64,000 bases of DNA from Arenibacter sp. F20364 (GCF_023015905.1 NZ_JALKBD010000006.1:124001-188000); one strand, 5' to 3'; positions 46,641 through 55,650 are shown, counted from the stretch's first letter. Notes: a model not told the origin generated them from the sequence alone. Made by a program: numbers and translations.

Positions 46641-47560
46641 TATATTTTAAAATTATTAAAACATATTTTACATTCTATTTCTTCACAACTAAGCTCCACA
46701 TTTGGATCATTGATCAATTGATCCAACTCGTCTACCATATTCTTTTTGATACCACCAACTGAAATACCCCCTTGGACTTCGTCTATGGAAAACTTAATGA
46801 TTTCTTGTTTACGGGTAAGCCCTGCAATACTGGAAACCTTATAAATAGCAAACCTGTTTCCTTTTTCAACACCTTCATCAACTCCTACATTGATAAGAAT
46901 ATTGGCCCCTTTTTTGGTTTTTTCCAATTGAATTATCTCTACGGAAAATGGGGTGTTGGCAATAATGAAATTCCCTATTTTATTTCTTAAGAGGTTTATT
47001 TGGGTCGACATAGCGCTAATTTCGTCTATGCCATCCGCTGAAATGGCTATTGGCCCCGGGGTAAATGTTTCTGAAGCCATTAACTCACCTGTCTCAACAC
47101 TGGAGATATTGATGCTAAAACTAAGCTTACAATCAATACCGTTTTTCATGTCCGCATATTCAACAGCCGTTAATTTACCGCCAATTAAATACTTTGCTCC
47201 CTTTTGTAGTCCTTGTTTGGCCACTACTCCATTGATAAAACTAACATTCTTTTGAACCTCTATTTCCTTATACTTGGCCGTTTCGGCATAGGTGGTCCTG
47301 TCTAGGGGAATATATCTTTTAGATTCTACAAAAAGTTCCTTTACCGTTTCTGTAAGCAGTTCTGCCTCCCTATAATTTTTTTCGTCCAATGCCTCAAAAG
47401 TGGTAAGACCAATGGTTGTTTTCTTATTTTTTAAATTTTGGGATATCCCAGGGGAAATACACAATATTAAAATAAGTAAAAGTACGGTATGCTGCATTTT
47501 TAAAATTTGTAATTTCATTTTCATTTGGTATTTTAATTTATGTTGCAATAATTTATCCAA
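46640..47560 (-). CDS. CsgG/LpoB-like exported protein
   Basis: 306 residues in the longest frame. Starts at 47518 or 47497 would give a more normal signal peptide (hydrophobic core TVLLLILILCIS, then GISQ). The mature part TTIGLTTFEAL...ELFVESKRYIPLDRTTYAE has the pattern of CsgG/LpoB-type periplasmic proteins, and ANILINVGVDEGVEKGNRFAIYKV looks like a later beta domain. Such proteins bind peptidoglycan synthases or form secretion channels; which applies here is unknown. It begins one base after the kinase stop. Confidence 0.6.
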   Translation of the reverse strand: MDKLLQHKLKYQMKMKLQILKMQHTVLLLILILCISPGISQNLKNKKTTIGLTTFEALDEKNYREAELLTETVKELFVESKRYIPLDRTTYAETAKYKEIEVQKNVSFINGVVAKQGLQKGAKYLIGGKLTAVEYADMKNGIDCKLSFSINISSVETGELMASETFTPGPIAISADGIDEISAMSTQINLLRNKIGNFIIANTPFSVEIIQLEKTKKGANILINVGVDEGVEKGNRFAIYKVSSIAGLTRKQEIIKFSIDEVQGGISVGGIKKNMVDELDQLINDPNVELSCEEIECKICFNNFKI

Positions 47561-47561
47561 T

Positions 47562-49571
47562 TCAATTTACGAGTTCAAAATCCTCTACACGGTCATAGTT
47601 TTGCTCTATTATTTGTTTGTTATTTTTGTCTATATAAGTCCATTTGGAATTTAATTTTACCGGTGCAATCCCATTAACAAATTTCCCAGTATTTTCATAC
47701 ATAAAGTCAATTATTAGCTTTCCTTTTTTGTCAACAAACCCCCATTTATTTCCTTTTTTTACCGCTGCCATACCCTCCGAAAAAATTCCCACTTGTTCGA
47801 AAGTATCATTAAAAGCTAGGTTTTCAAATTTGTCAATAAATTGCCATTTTTTCTCGCCTATTAATACCCCCATTAATCCTTCAGAATAATTTTCTACCCC
47901 TAAGTAATTAAAATTAATTACTTGTTCTCCAGTTAAATCGATAAAGCCCCATTTTCCCTGTTTATTTACTCCTGCCAAACCATTGGAAAAAGAATGTACA
48001 TTGTCATATATACCAGAAAATGCCCTCTTTCCATCTTGGCCCATAAAACCCCAACCTTCACTTATTCTTATGGGAGCAAGTCCATCACCAAAAAGCTTGG
48101 CAGCTTGATAAAATTGATCAAAGGCGTTATTTCCATTCTTATCAATAAAAAACCACCCTTCGTTATTTTTCACAAGTGCCAACCCATCGGAAAAGGGAGT
48201 AGCCAGATCAAAATCGCCCTTCACCGCAATATTTCCGTCAATGTCAATAAAATTCCACCCTTCTTCGGTAGCAATAGGGGCAACACCTTCCCTGAAGTTT
48301 AATCCCCCATTATAAGTTGGCTCAATTATTGAATTGCCTTGGGAATCAATATATCCTGTTTTGCCGTTCAATTGCACCATCGCGGAAAATTCAGGTTCCG
48401 TACTTCCTCCCAAAAACCGTGAAATCAGGAAGGCCGATAAACCGATACAAACCAAAACAATAGCTGCCAAGACCATCGGTTTCTTGGTCTTGTTTCCGGT
48501 GTTCCCAACGGGTTTGGGGCTTTCCTGTATGGGCCCCTCAGGGACTTCCTGATTTTTAAGGTTAACGACCGTTGGCATGTCATCATCCGCTACCTCATTT
48601 TTTAAAATTGTGGTACGCTCATCACCATTGTCCATAGGGCTATGTAATTCCTTCCTAGTGGATTTCAATGCGCTTTCTGCCCTTAGAAAGGAATCTCGCT
48701 CTAAGGAAAAGAATTTTTTCGGTAATTTTTTCAACAGTTCCCTACCGGTAGAAGGTCTTTTTTCCGGATCCCTTTCCAAGCAAAGCCTGGCAATGGGTTG
48801 CCAATCTTCCGGAAGCAATTTCAAATCTTCAAGTAAATCTTTCTTAAATATTTGTTGCATAATTGCACCTTGCTTCCCGGCACTCCTGGCACCAAATCCG
48901 TCTACCTCAAAAAGTGTGCGTCCGGTAAAAACCTCAAATATGATAATGCCAAAACTCCATAAATCCGTATTGAATTTTAGGGGGAGTCCCTTAAGTTGCT
49001 CAGGGGAGCTATACTCCACAGTACCCCCTGCAAAACTGTTCTGAAATTGTGAATAATCGTCCTGGATATCCGCTAGCTTACTCAGCCCAAAATCAGTTAT
49101 TTTGGGAATTATTCCTACCTCAGGCCGGTTCACAACCAGGATATTTCCTGGTTTAATATCCCTATGTACCACCCTATTGTGATGTAGGTAAGCTATCCCT
49201 TGTAAAATCTGAACCAAAATTTTATTCCTTTCCCCCTTATCTATCTTATTGTTTTTTAAATAAGTTGAAAGGTTCCCCAAGGGATAAAACTGCATAATGG
49301 CATAATCATAAAGGCCCGGACCGTCCGCATACCTATATACACTTTCATAATTGGCAATATTTGGATGATCTTCCAATGCCTTTATGGAATCGTACTCCAT
49401 CTGTAGGGAGAACTCTTTGCCCTCAATTTCCTGTATCTCCTGTACCTTTATAGCCACCTCCCTGTCCAAAGTGCAATCATACGCTTTATACACCGTACCA
49501 AAAGCGCCACCACCAATTTTATGGTCCTTGTTATTATATTTATATCTAATATGGAACTCTTGTCTGGTCAC
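47562..49571 (-). CDS. Transmembrane Ser/Thr protein kinase with WG-repeat sensor
   Basis: 669 residues. Kinase domain 10-290: glycine loop GGGAFGTVYKA (20-30), VAIK with K42, HRDIKPGN (136-143, catalytic D138), DFG (160-162), SPEQL and DLWSFG. All catalytic residues are present, so it should be active. A juxtamembrane linker with several Thr/Ser is followed by one membrane helix (about 366-386). Residues 395-660 hold about nine to ten WG/KWG-type repeats (GYIDSQGN, WNFIDIDGN, WGFMGQDGK, WGFIDLTGE), outside the membrane. It reads as a receptor kinase sensing an envelope ligand. Encoded with a PP2C phosphatase and two FHA proteins, its probable counterpart and readers. Confidence 0.93.
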   Translation of the reverse strand: MTRQEFHIRYKYNNKDHKIGGGAFGTVYKAYDCTLDREVAIKVQEIQEIEGKEFSLQMEYDSIKALEDHPNIANYESVYRYADGPGLYDYAIMQFYPLGNLSTYLKNNKIDKGERNKILVQILQGIAYLHHNRVVHRDIKPGNILVVNRPEVGIIPKITDFGLSKLADIQDDYSQFQNSFAGGTVEYSSPEQLKGLPLKFNTDLWSFGIIIFEVFTGRTLFEVDGFGARSAGKQGAIMQQIFKKDLLEDLKLLPEDWQPIARLCLERDPEKRPSTGRELLKKLPKKFFSLERDSFLRAESALKSTRKELHSPMDNGDERTTILKNEVADDDMPTVVNLKNQEVPEGPIQESPKPVGNTGNKTKKPMVLAAIVLVCIGLSAFLISRFLGGSTEPEFSAMVQLNGKTGYIDSQGNSIIEPTYNGGLNFREGVAPIATEEGWNFIDIDGNIAVKGDFDLATPFSDGLALVKNNEGWFFIDKNGNNAFDQFYQAAKLFGDGLAPIRISEGWGFMGQDGKRAFSGIYDNVHSFSNGLAGVNKQGKWGFIDLTGEQVINFNYLGVENYSEGLMGVLIGEKKWQFIDKFENLAFNDTFEQVGIFSEGMAAVKKGNKWGFVDKKGKLIIDFMYENTGKFVNGIAPVKLNSKWTYIDKNNKQIIEQNYDRVEDFELVN

Positions 49572-49648
49572 TTAACTGGTTATTAGTTGGTTATACTTGA
49601 TTGGAAAGGAAACGTTGCGCTAATCCAATGGCGTCTTAAAAGAATCAC

Positions 49649-50854
49649 TTACCGCTCTACTTTTTCCTCCTCCAATTCTAACGAAAAGACATTTGGATTT
49701 TTTATACGTTTCTTGTACGATAATTTAAACGATTTATCTGCGTTCATCACAATTGTTTTGGCCATACTTTCCCCCAAAATCGTAGATTTTTTACCATCCT
49801 TGGAAACTTTCGAATATGTAACAACCGTAATTTTGTGCGCTCCAGGGGTTAATCTTACCTTATTATTATATTTGACATTTTTTTTATTCATACCGTATTT
49901 ATAAACCTTTTTACCGCTATCTATAAATAAGCCAAGGATTTGATAATCTTGGATTGATCCCAAAACACTTGATATGTTTAAAGTATACTTATCAGCTTCC
50001 GTAAATTTTGGCAACTGATAACTTTCATCCAACCGTGTAACATCTACCCATGAAAATCGTTTAAGGTCCTGTTTACCATATTTTACCCAGCCATAGCCCT
50101 CATGCCCCCATTTTATTCCCCAAGAGTTTTTTATGAGCCAAGCTTGTTTGGCATCGTCCCAGCCCGCCAGGACCACGGCATGACTCACCTTTCCTGTATT
50201 TTTATCCTGTAATATTCCAGATTTACTATTGTAGGACTGAAAAGCGGTACTACCGGCGTTTAAAGCTGCTATGACAGCCCCGTGTTTTACAATAGCCCTC
50301 TTAATTTCAGTTATGGAAGCATTATCATCCAATTGTCCCCAATTGGAAACTTTTACAGGTGAATTTTGGGCAATTGCACAATACCCTTTTTTATTTTGGT
50401 AAGGTATTTCCTTTTCACTTACTACTCCTTTATCACTTTTTAGTAGCTCTTGTAATGCCATTTCAGGGTAACCACCATTACAACCTTTGCTTTGTCCTAT
50501 GCAATTGACCAATTGCTGTTCACTTAGATCTATTTGTTTTTGATTAATTAGCAGGTTGCTCGATTCCATTGCTGCCAAGGTGGAAAAAGCCCAGCAAGAC
50601 CCACATTCGAATTGATCCTTAACTTCGGATATTCCGTTCACCGACCGCAAGTCAAAACGTTCTTGATTCTCATCCCCGTAGGAACTTGATAATTTGTCGT
50701 ACAACAAATCCCCTGCTCCAATAAATTCACTGTGCACCTCCTGGATTTTTAACATTTCCTCAGGGGTCAAGGGAATTAAGCCAGTACCTTTGTTTTGGGA
50801 TACTACAATTTGAAAGAACATTAAACTAAGTAAACCAATAATTACTTTTTTCAT
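49649..50854 (-). CDS. Exported papain-like cysteine protease (peptidase C1)
   Basis: 401 residues. A signal peptide (1-20) and a short 45-residue pro-region precede the protease: Q81 of the oxyanion hole, CGSCWAF with nucleophile C87, SEQQLVNC, GCNGG, SHAVVLAGW with H225 and NSWGIKWG with N243. All catalytic residues are intact. A C-terminal beta domain (about 280-400) rich in Lys and Tyr follows. It should act in the periplasm or outside the cell. The gene upstream (5 bp) encodes a chagasin-like inhibitor of this protease class. Confidence 0.93.
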   Translation of the reverse strand: MKKVIIGLLSLMFFQIVVSQNKGTGLIPLTPEEMLKIQEVHSEFIGAGDLLYDKLSSSYGDENQERFDLRSVNGISEVKDQFECGSCWAFSTLAAMESSNLLINQKQIDLSEQQLVNCIGQSKGCNGGYPEMALQELLKSDKGVVSEKEIPYQNKKGYCAIAQNSPVKVSNWGQLDDNASITEIKRAIVKHGAVIAALNAGSTAFQSYNSKSGILQDKNTGKVSHAVVLAGWDDAKQAWLIKNSWGIKWGHEGYGWVKYGKQDLKRFSWVDVTRLDESYQLPKFTEADKYTLNISSVLGSIQDYQILGLFIDSGKKVYKYGMNKKNVKYNNKVRLTPGAHKITVVTYSKVSKDGKKSTILGESMAKTIVMNADKSFKLSYKKRIKNPNVFSLELEEEKVER

Positions 50855-50859
50855 TTTAT

Positions 50860-51210
50860 CTATTTCTTAATGTTGACTGTTATTTCTTTTAAGTGACCCT
50901 CTAAAATTAAATCGGGATCAAAACTTCTTATTTTTTTAAACTGTAAATTATATGAACCCGATTTAATACTTTTAAACACAAAAACTTTGGAATATTCAGA
51001 AAGGCCATTTTCCTTTTCCTTGTCTATTTTAAAAGTTTCGGTCAATACAATTTCCGGGTTTTCTACATATCGCCAAGAAAAGCCTCCATCACCCTCACCC
51101 TCCAATACAATTCTAAATTCTTCCCCAACGTCCAATTTCTTTGTGGATGTACATGAAATACAGGCCACCAACCCGCATAAAAAGATGAAGAACAATCTTT
51201 TCCAATCCAT
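50860..51210 (-). CDS. Chagasin-like cysteine protease inhibitor, lipoprotein
   Basis: The ATG at 51208-51210 (MDWKRLFF) is chosen because it lies 4 bp after the previous stop and gives a lipoprotein signal with lipobox CISC; upstream ATGs at 51234 and 51267 overlap the neighbour. The mature 90 residues form a beta domain with GDGGFSWRY, resembling the chagasin NPTTGYxW loop, and YNLQFKKIRSFDP, resembling the late LxYxRPW loop. Chagasins (MEROPS I42) block papain-type proteases. The next gene is exactly such a protease, so it probably protects the producer. Loop matches are weak. Confidence 0.68.
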   Translation of the reverse strand: MDWKRLFFIFLCGLVACISCTSTKKLDVGEEFRIVLEGEGDGGFSWRYVENPEIVLTETFKIDKEKENGLSEYSKVFVFKSIKSGSYNLQFKKIRSFDPDLILEGHLKEITVNIKK

Positions 51211-51214
51211 TGTT

Positions 51215-51922
51215 CTATGTAATATCTTCTCCATAATTATCTTCTTCCGTGTATGCTTCCCCGTCATTTAAACCCTCTATAATTTCTTCATCCGAACCAA
51301 TTTCTTCCAGGCTTACTTCTTCATTTTCAAGACTTTTATTTCCGTCATCGCCTTCCTGTTCTTTTTCCTGGTTCCTATTGGGTTCCGGTTCGCTCCCACC
51401 GTGATCTGGAACTACGGTCTCTTCATTGGAGTTGTCATTTCCGTTTTCAAAGTCGGTATTCTCCTGGAACATTTTGAAAAATTCCTTTTTATCATCCTCA
51501 GAAAAGGAATCCCATTCCTCTTTATTATAGGTATTGTAATGTTGCCCCCTCCAAGTAAAAAAACCTCCTTGTCCCAATTCTTCCCTTGCCGTTTGAAAAG
51601 CTTGGTTAAAGGACATTTCATCCGTTACACTTTCCGAAAACTCAACAGAGGTGGGCACTTCATATTCGCATAGGTCATTGGAATCTACTTCAATAACGGC
51701 ATCCTCAATATCGTCACTTTCGGGAGAATCATCCCTTTCCGCATATCTGGCGTTTGCATACTCAACCCCCTTGACACCTCCTATTCCCCCTAACAATCCT
51801 GCCAAGACTATCAAAGGCATTTTACCATTTTTCAATAACTGGGCTCCTTCAGGTGTAACTCTAAAAGTGAGTTTTTTCCGTTGGTTGGGGTTCACCTTTA
51901 ATTTTATATTTTCTCTACTCAT
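51215..51922 (-). CDS. Single-pass membrane protein with acidic tail
   Basis: The ATG at 51920-51922 (MSRENIKLKV) is preferred over the frame opening at 51967. A short basic N-terminal part (KLTFRVTPEGAQLLKNGK), one membrane helix (about 33-55, PLIVLAGLLGGIGGVKG), then a long acidic extracytoplasmic part ending in a Glu/Asp run. WRGQHYNTYNKEEW at about 130 is a possible folded patch. No family recognised. It sits between the FHA and protease halves of the operon and could link them across the membrane. Confidence 0.65.
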   Translation of the reverse strand: MSRENIKLKVNPNQRKKLTFRVTPEGAQLLKNGKMPLIVLAGLLGGIGGVKGVEYANARYAERDDSPESDDIEDAVIEVDSNDLCEYEVPTSVEFSESVTDEMSFNQAFQTAREELGQGGFFTWRGQHYNTYNKEEWDSFSEDDKKEFFKMFQENTDFENGNDNSNEETVVPDHGGSEPEPNRNQEKEQEGDDGNKSLENEEVSLEEIGSDEEIIEGLNDGEAYTEEDNYGEDIT

Positions 51923-52007
51923 TGACTTATTTTGATTTAAAATTAGTAACACCAATGCTATACCCATTCAAATTTTACACGAAATGGGCTTTTTGATATA
52001 TCAAAGA

Positions 52008-52595
52008 CTAAAAGTCACTCTTCGAAAAACCTATTAAAGTATTCTGCCCTATTTTTACGATATCCGATATATCAATAAAAACCTGTTCCTGAGCCCCCAA
52101 GGTCTGAGGTTTTCCATCCCTCAACAAATGGGTTTTATGCAGGCTGTTTAAATCTTTGATCACAATTTTTGACCTGCCGTTAATAGCGCTGAATTTTAGT
52201 TCGAAATGTACTCGAGAGACTGCTGAATCAAATTCGGTAGGTATTATAATAGGCTCAGCGCTTTGATCCATCAATTTTATTTTTTGTACACTTCTGCCCA
52301 CAATATAGGTCTTGTGGGTATAGATGTCCAATATGGCAAGAGTTGTATTCGTATTCCCATTGGTAATGGAAAGGCGGTAACTTGTATTTGTTTCCTTTTT
52401 GGAGGCTATAATAATGGTGCCTTTTGGGGTTTTACCCTTAGCCGTCGAAGCATTTTTTTTATCGACGAATTCCTTTATTTTGAGATTGACCCGATTACCG
52501 CATACCTGACATTTTATTCTTTGATCTAGTCCTATCAGGATCCATTCCTCCGGTATTTTAACTCTAGTTCCACAAGATTTACACGTATGCTGCAT
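52008..52595 (-). CDS. Zinc-ribbon and FHA-domain protein
   Basis: 195 residues. The N-terminal zinc ribbon has CKSCG (5-9) and CQVCG (35-39), in the MJ0042-type pattern. The FHA domain runs about 85-190, with YIVGR, VSRVHFEL and SLHKTHLL at the phosphothreonine-binding loops. FHA domains bind phospho-Thr peptides, so this is a likely reader of the kinase. It is 2 bp behind the acidic protein gene. Confidence 0.85.
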   Translation of the reverse strand: MQHTCKSCGTRVKIPEEWILIGLDQRIKCQVCGNRVNLKIKEFVDKKNASTAKGKTPKGTIIIASKKETNTSYRLSITNGNTNTTLAILDIYTHKTYIVGRSVQKIKLMDQSAEPIIIPTEFDSAVSRVHFELKFSAINGRSKIVIKDLNSLHKTHLLRDGKPQTLGAQEQVFIDISDIVKIGQNTLIGFSKSDF

Positions 52596-52597
52596 AT

Positions 52598-52846
52598 CTA
52601 AAATTCTAGGTCCTCATTATCATCGTCGTAGGTGTCATCGTCATTATCGTCCATTCCCGCTACATTATCATCATTTATTTCATCATCATAAAGAGAATCT
52701 TCAACATCAGCATCCATCTGTACCTCCCCTTCAATCTCTTCGTCCAAATAACTATAGTCCAATTCAATGAAATTGTTTTCACTTACATGAAGCTCCTCAA
52801 TAATAGAAGGTTCATCAACTTCTATTTCATAGATAAGATCTTTCAT
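52598..52846 (-). CDS. Small highly acidic protein
   Basis: 82 residues, about half Asp and Glu, no hydrophobic core. Probably disordered; it could be a chaperone-like or DNA-mimicking partner. Its exact packing (2 bp on either side) between two FHA genes argues that it is a real operon member rather than chance. Confidence 0.6.
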   Translation of the reverse strand: MKDLIYEIEVDEPSIIEELHVSENNFIELDYSYLDEEIEGEVQMDADVEDSLYDDEINDDNVAGMDDNDDDTYDDDNEDLEF

Positions 52847-52848
52847 AA

Positions 52849-53517
52849 TTACGATTTAATTTGCCAAGTGGCATTACATTGTTTATTTCTACAAGCTTTT
52901 TTCTCTTTCCAAAAAATACCTTCCTTGCCCGATAACTCGGAACCGCATTTAGGGCATACAAAATTTAGTTGAAACTCGGTTTTCAGTTCGTCCAAAAGTT
53001 CTTCTTTTTTTCTTTCTGAAATGCCCAAGGTTGAAATGGTACTTCCTAAAAATGTTGCGCCAATCATCAGTGGATACCTCAATTCCGATTTTATATTGGG
53101 GAAAAAGTAAATTACCACTACCACCAAAACCGTTATGACCAATCTTGGCAACATGGCAATGAGCCTATAATTTTTATTAAGGCTCCTTCGTTTGTTCTTA
53201 TAGGCAGCTTCTATCTTAAGGAGCTGGCCAAACTCCTGGGTAAAATCCGTTCTTTGGGATTTTATATATTTTGTTAACTGATCGAATAAGTTCCCCTGGT
53301 CTGTTCTATGGCTGCCAAACCGGATTACATCCTTTGCCGTGATCTTTTTGGATACAATCTCTATTTCGTTAACGTAGGTACCATTTGTTGATTCAAGATC
53401 CACCAGGGTAAAGGTTTCAAAATCATCGGAAACAAGAATTTCAGCATGATCGCCACTTACAGTATCATTGTCAACTATATAATTGTTATCAGCATTTCTT
53501 CCTATAGTAAATTTCAT
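52849..53517 (-). CDS. FHA-domain membrane protein with zinc ribbon
   Basis: The ATG at 53515-53517 (MKFTIGRNADN), one base after the LytTR-gene stop, is preferred over the start at 53535. FHA domain 1-85 shows IGRNADNNYIV, SGDHAEI and STNGTYVN, the canonical phosphothreonine pocket. Two membrane helices (about 130-170), a charged helical part and a zinc ribbon at the end (CPKCG ... CRNKQC) follow. A membrane-bound reader of kinase signals is the simplest reading. Confidence 0.88.
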   Translation of the reverse strand: MKFTIGRNADNNYIVDNDTVSGDHAEILVSDDFETFTLVDLESTNGTYVNEIEIVSKKITAKDVIRFGSHRTDQGNLFDQLTKYIKSQRTDFTQEFGQLLKIEAAYKNKRRSLNKNYRLIAMLPRLVITVLVVVVIYFFPNIKSELRYPLMIGATFLGSTISTLGISERKKEELLDELKTEFQLNFVCPKCGSELSGKEGIFWKEKKACRNKQCNATWQIKS

Positions 53518-53518
53518 A

Positions 53519-54253
53519 TTAGTACCAATAAACAAATTTTCGGATTCTTTTTATATACTCCGGCCCTAGACTTACTATACGTGAAGGACAACCGTGGTTT
53601 GCCGTAAACCATACTTTTTCTGCATCGACCTTTAAAATTCTATTTCTATTGATCATATATGACCTACCAACTTTTTGAATACATGAAACATTGTTCAATC
53701 TTTTTTCAATAAACGCAATGGCTTTGCTTTCCAATCTTTTTTTCCCATTGGCCAAATGTATCTCTGTATAGTTTTGTGAAGCAACACAATAACAGATATC
53801 AGAAATGAATTCCAGATCAAAACTTCCTTTTGATTTTATTTTCATTTTCTCTATGGGAGCATTTTTATCAAAAGGATAGTACATTAACCTATTTACCAAT
53901 TTCTTCATTACATCACTGGCATCTTTATCCAAATTGTAACAAAATGAAATATCCTCTTCCCATCCATAAAAGTTATAAAAAAGGGAAGCCTCCCTCACCG
54001 TAACTACTATTCTAGCATGATTATGTAAGTTTTTCTGTTTGTTAAGCTCCCTTTCATTATTTCTGTAATAACTTAAAAAACCCCTCAATTTAATCCTATC
54101 TTCCAACTGGTTATCTTCAAGATAAAAAAAGACCAGTTTTTCGCCATTATCCACAAAAGCATTTTTATTTAATGCCCATTGTCTTTTTATACTTTCTTCG
54201 GATTTTAAATCAGGAAAATTTTCAAATTCTAATATTGTTTCCTTGTTAACCAC
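53519..54253 (-). CDS. LytTR-type DNA-binding protein
   Basis: 244 residues. The N-terminal 130 residues are an unassigned domain. The C-terminal part (about 145-240) has the LytTR pattern ICYCVASQNYTEIHLANGKK...IQKVGRSYMINRNRILKVD, a beta-type DNA-binding domain. No receiver domain is seen, so input must come another way, possibly through phosphorylation by the operon's kinase. It may regulate the operon, whose first genes it shares. Confidence 0.82.
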   Translation of the reverse strand: MVNKETILEFENFPDLKSEESIKRQWALNKNAFVDNGEKLVFFYLEDNQLEDRIKLRGFLSYYRNNERELNKQKNLHNHARIVVTVREASLFYNFYGWEEDISFCYNLDKDASDVMKKLVNRLMYYPFDKNAPIEKMKIKSKGSFDLEFISDICYCVASQNYTEIHLANGKKRLESKAIAFIEKRLNNVSCIQKVGRSYMINRNRILKVDAEKVWFTANHGCPSRIVSLGPEYIKRIRKFVYWY

Positions 54254-54302
54254 ACCTAATAATTATTTTGCTAAGCAAAATAAAAAAAAATGGTTTTATA
54301 AC

Positions 54303-55082
54303 TTAACTTGTGGCTAGATAATCTATTAAAGACCAATTTGTTGGATAATGAGAAAAAAAGTTTATGTCTTTTTTTTCAAATAATGCAATTATAGCCGAAT
54401 GATTATCCCTGCTCTCCTTTTTGCACCTTTGCTGTATATGTACCAGTTTTTGATTCAAATTCAACTTTTCTTCGCTTAATAAACTTAAGAGCTCATAGTC
54501 AGAAAATGCCTCTAGTACCCCATCGGAGCATATAAAACAAATATCCCCTTCCTCAATATCTGAAATAAGATGAATCTCTGGTTCAATGGTGCTGTTTTCT
54601 GAGTTCCCAATAAATGCTCTATTAATTTGATTATTTAACGGATGTTTTCTAGCTTGTTCACGTGTAATTTCACCATTTTTAACCAAGGAAGACACTATAG
54701 AATGATCCCAGGTTTGCCAAAATTTTTTCTTTTTAGATTTTACAAAAAACACTCGACTATCACCGGCGTGCATTGTAAAAAGTCCTGTTTTTGTCAAAAA
54801 AATTGCCGCTATGGTTGTCGCCATACCTTCCAAACTAGGTTCCTTGGATACTAAGTTATTCAATCGACTTTGGGCCTTCCGGGCCAATGCTATCAACCTC
54901 AGTTCATTTAAGGGCTCATGGTCAAAGTTTTGAAGAATATAATTCGAAACTTCCTTACTTGCCAATTCCCCTTTTACTCCCCCTCCAACACCATCACATA
55001 CCAAAAGGCACCATTTATTATATCGCAGAGCATCCTCATTATTGTTTTTTTTTCCAATATGGCTATAACTGTATACTATCAC
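54303..55082 (-). CDS. PP2C-family Ser/Thr protein phosphatase
   Basis: 259 residues, single domain. Metal-binding motifs NNEDAL (E16, D17), VCDGVGGG (D30), THAGDSRVF-like TMHAGDSRVFF and ICSDGVLEA are intact. It removes phosphate from Ser/Thr and should oppose the WG-repeat kinase. It is the first gene of the minus-strand operon; the promoter must lie in 55083-55260. The last 30 residues have no known match. Confidence 0.93.
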   Translation of the reverse strand: MIVYSYSHIGKKNNNEDALRYNKWCLLVCDGVGGGVKGELASKEVSNYILQNFDHEPLNELRLIALARKAQSRLNNLVSKEPSLEGMATTIAAIFLTKTGLFTMHAGDSRVFFVKSKKKKFWQTWDHSIVSSLVKNGEITREQARKHPLNNQINRAFIGNSENSTIEPEIHLISDIEEGDICFICSDGVLEAFSDYELLSLLSEEKLNLNQKLVHIQQRCKKESRDNHSAIIALFEKKDINFFSHYPTNWSLIDYLATS

Positions 55083-55469
55083 TATTTTGTTTTTAAGTAT
55101 CTAATAAAATGTTAATAAATCTTTTAATACTAAAATAGAACTAATTAAAACCTATGCCTTCTCTTTTTGTACGAAATCGTGATTTTAATATATATAAAGG
55201 ACTAGAATAATTGTTATTAATCGAAATTTCACTTTGTCATTAGAACAGTAAGTGAATCCGTTTAAAGGTTCAATATTCCCATTTTTACACTAACAAATAT
55301 TATCCGAAATATCTATTACTAAAAAGGTTCAAATTTATATTTAAACCTAGATATTTTTTCAACATTTATTTTTCATTCTTAACATTAACCGATTGCCTAT
55401 AATCAACCCTTTATTTCAATGGAGATCCTATTAACCACAAATCCTTACCTGCAAACTTTGCGCATGGAT

Positions 55470-55525
55470 CCTAATTCGATTTTATAGTGTTCGGGAAGAT
55501 AAGCGTAAAATAAAATCGGATTAGG
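55470..55525. repeat. Imperfect inverted repeat, 15 bp arms
   Basis: CCTAATTCGATTTTA pairs with TAAAATCGGATTAGG, one mismatch, 26-base spacer. No T run follows on either side, so it is a weak terminator candidate; an element end or structured transcript is possible. Confidence 0.5.
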
Positions 55526-55650
55526 GCGCACTTTCTTATGTCATTTTTTTATTTCGAATTTCATCCAAAGTAAATGACCGTGCGCTGGCGAAGATAAAAG
55601 CATGGGGCATTTTTTCTATGACCCATGTTTTCATGAGCGGTCTTGAGGAG

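Noticed and set aside
44798-55082. Type VI secretion phospho-regulation cluster
   Set aside because: Kinase, PP2C and FHA recall T6SS control, but no sheath, baseplate, Hcp/VgrG-like or ATPase genes are present.
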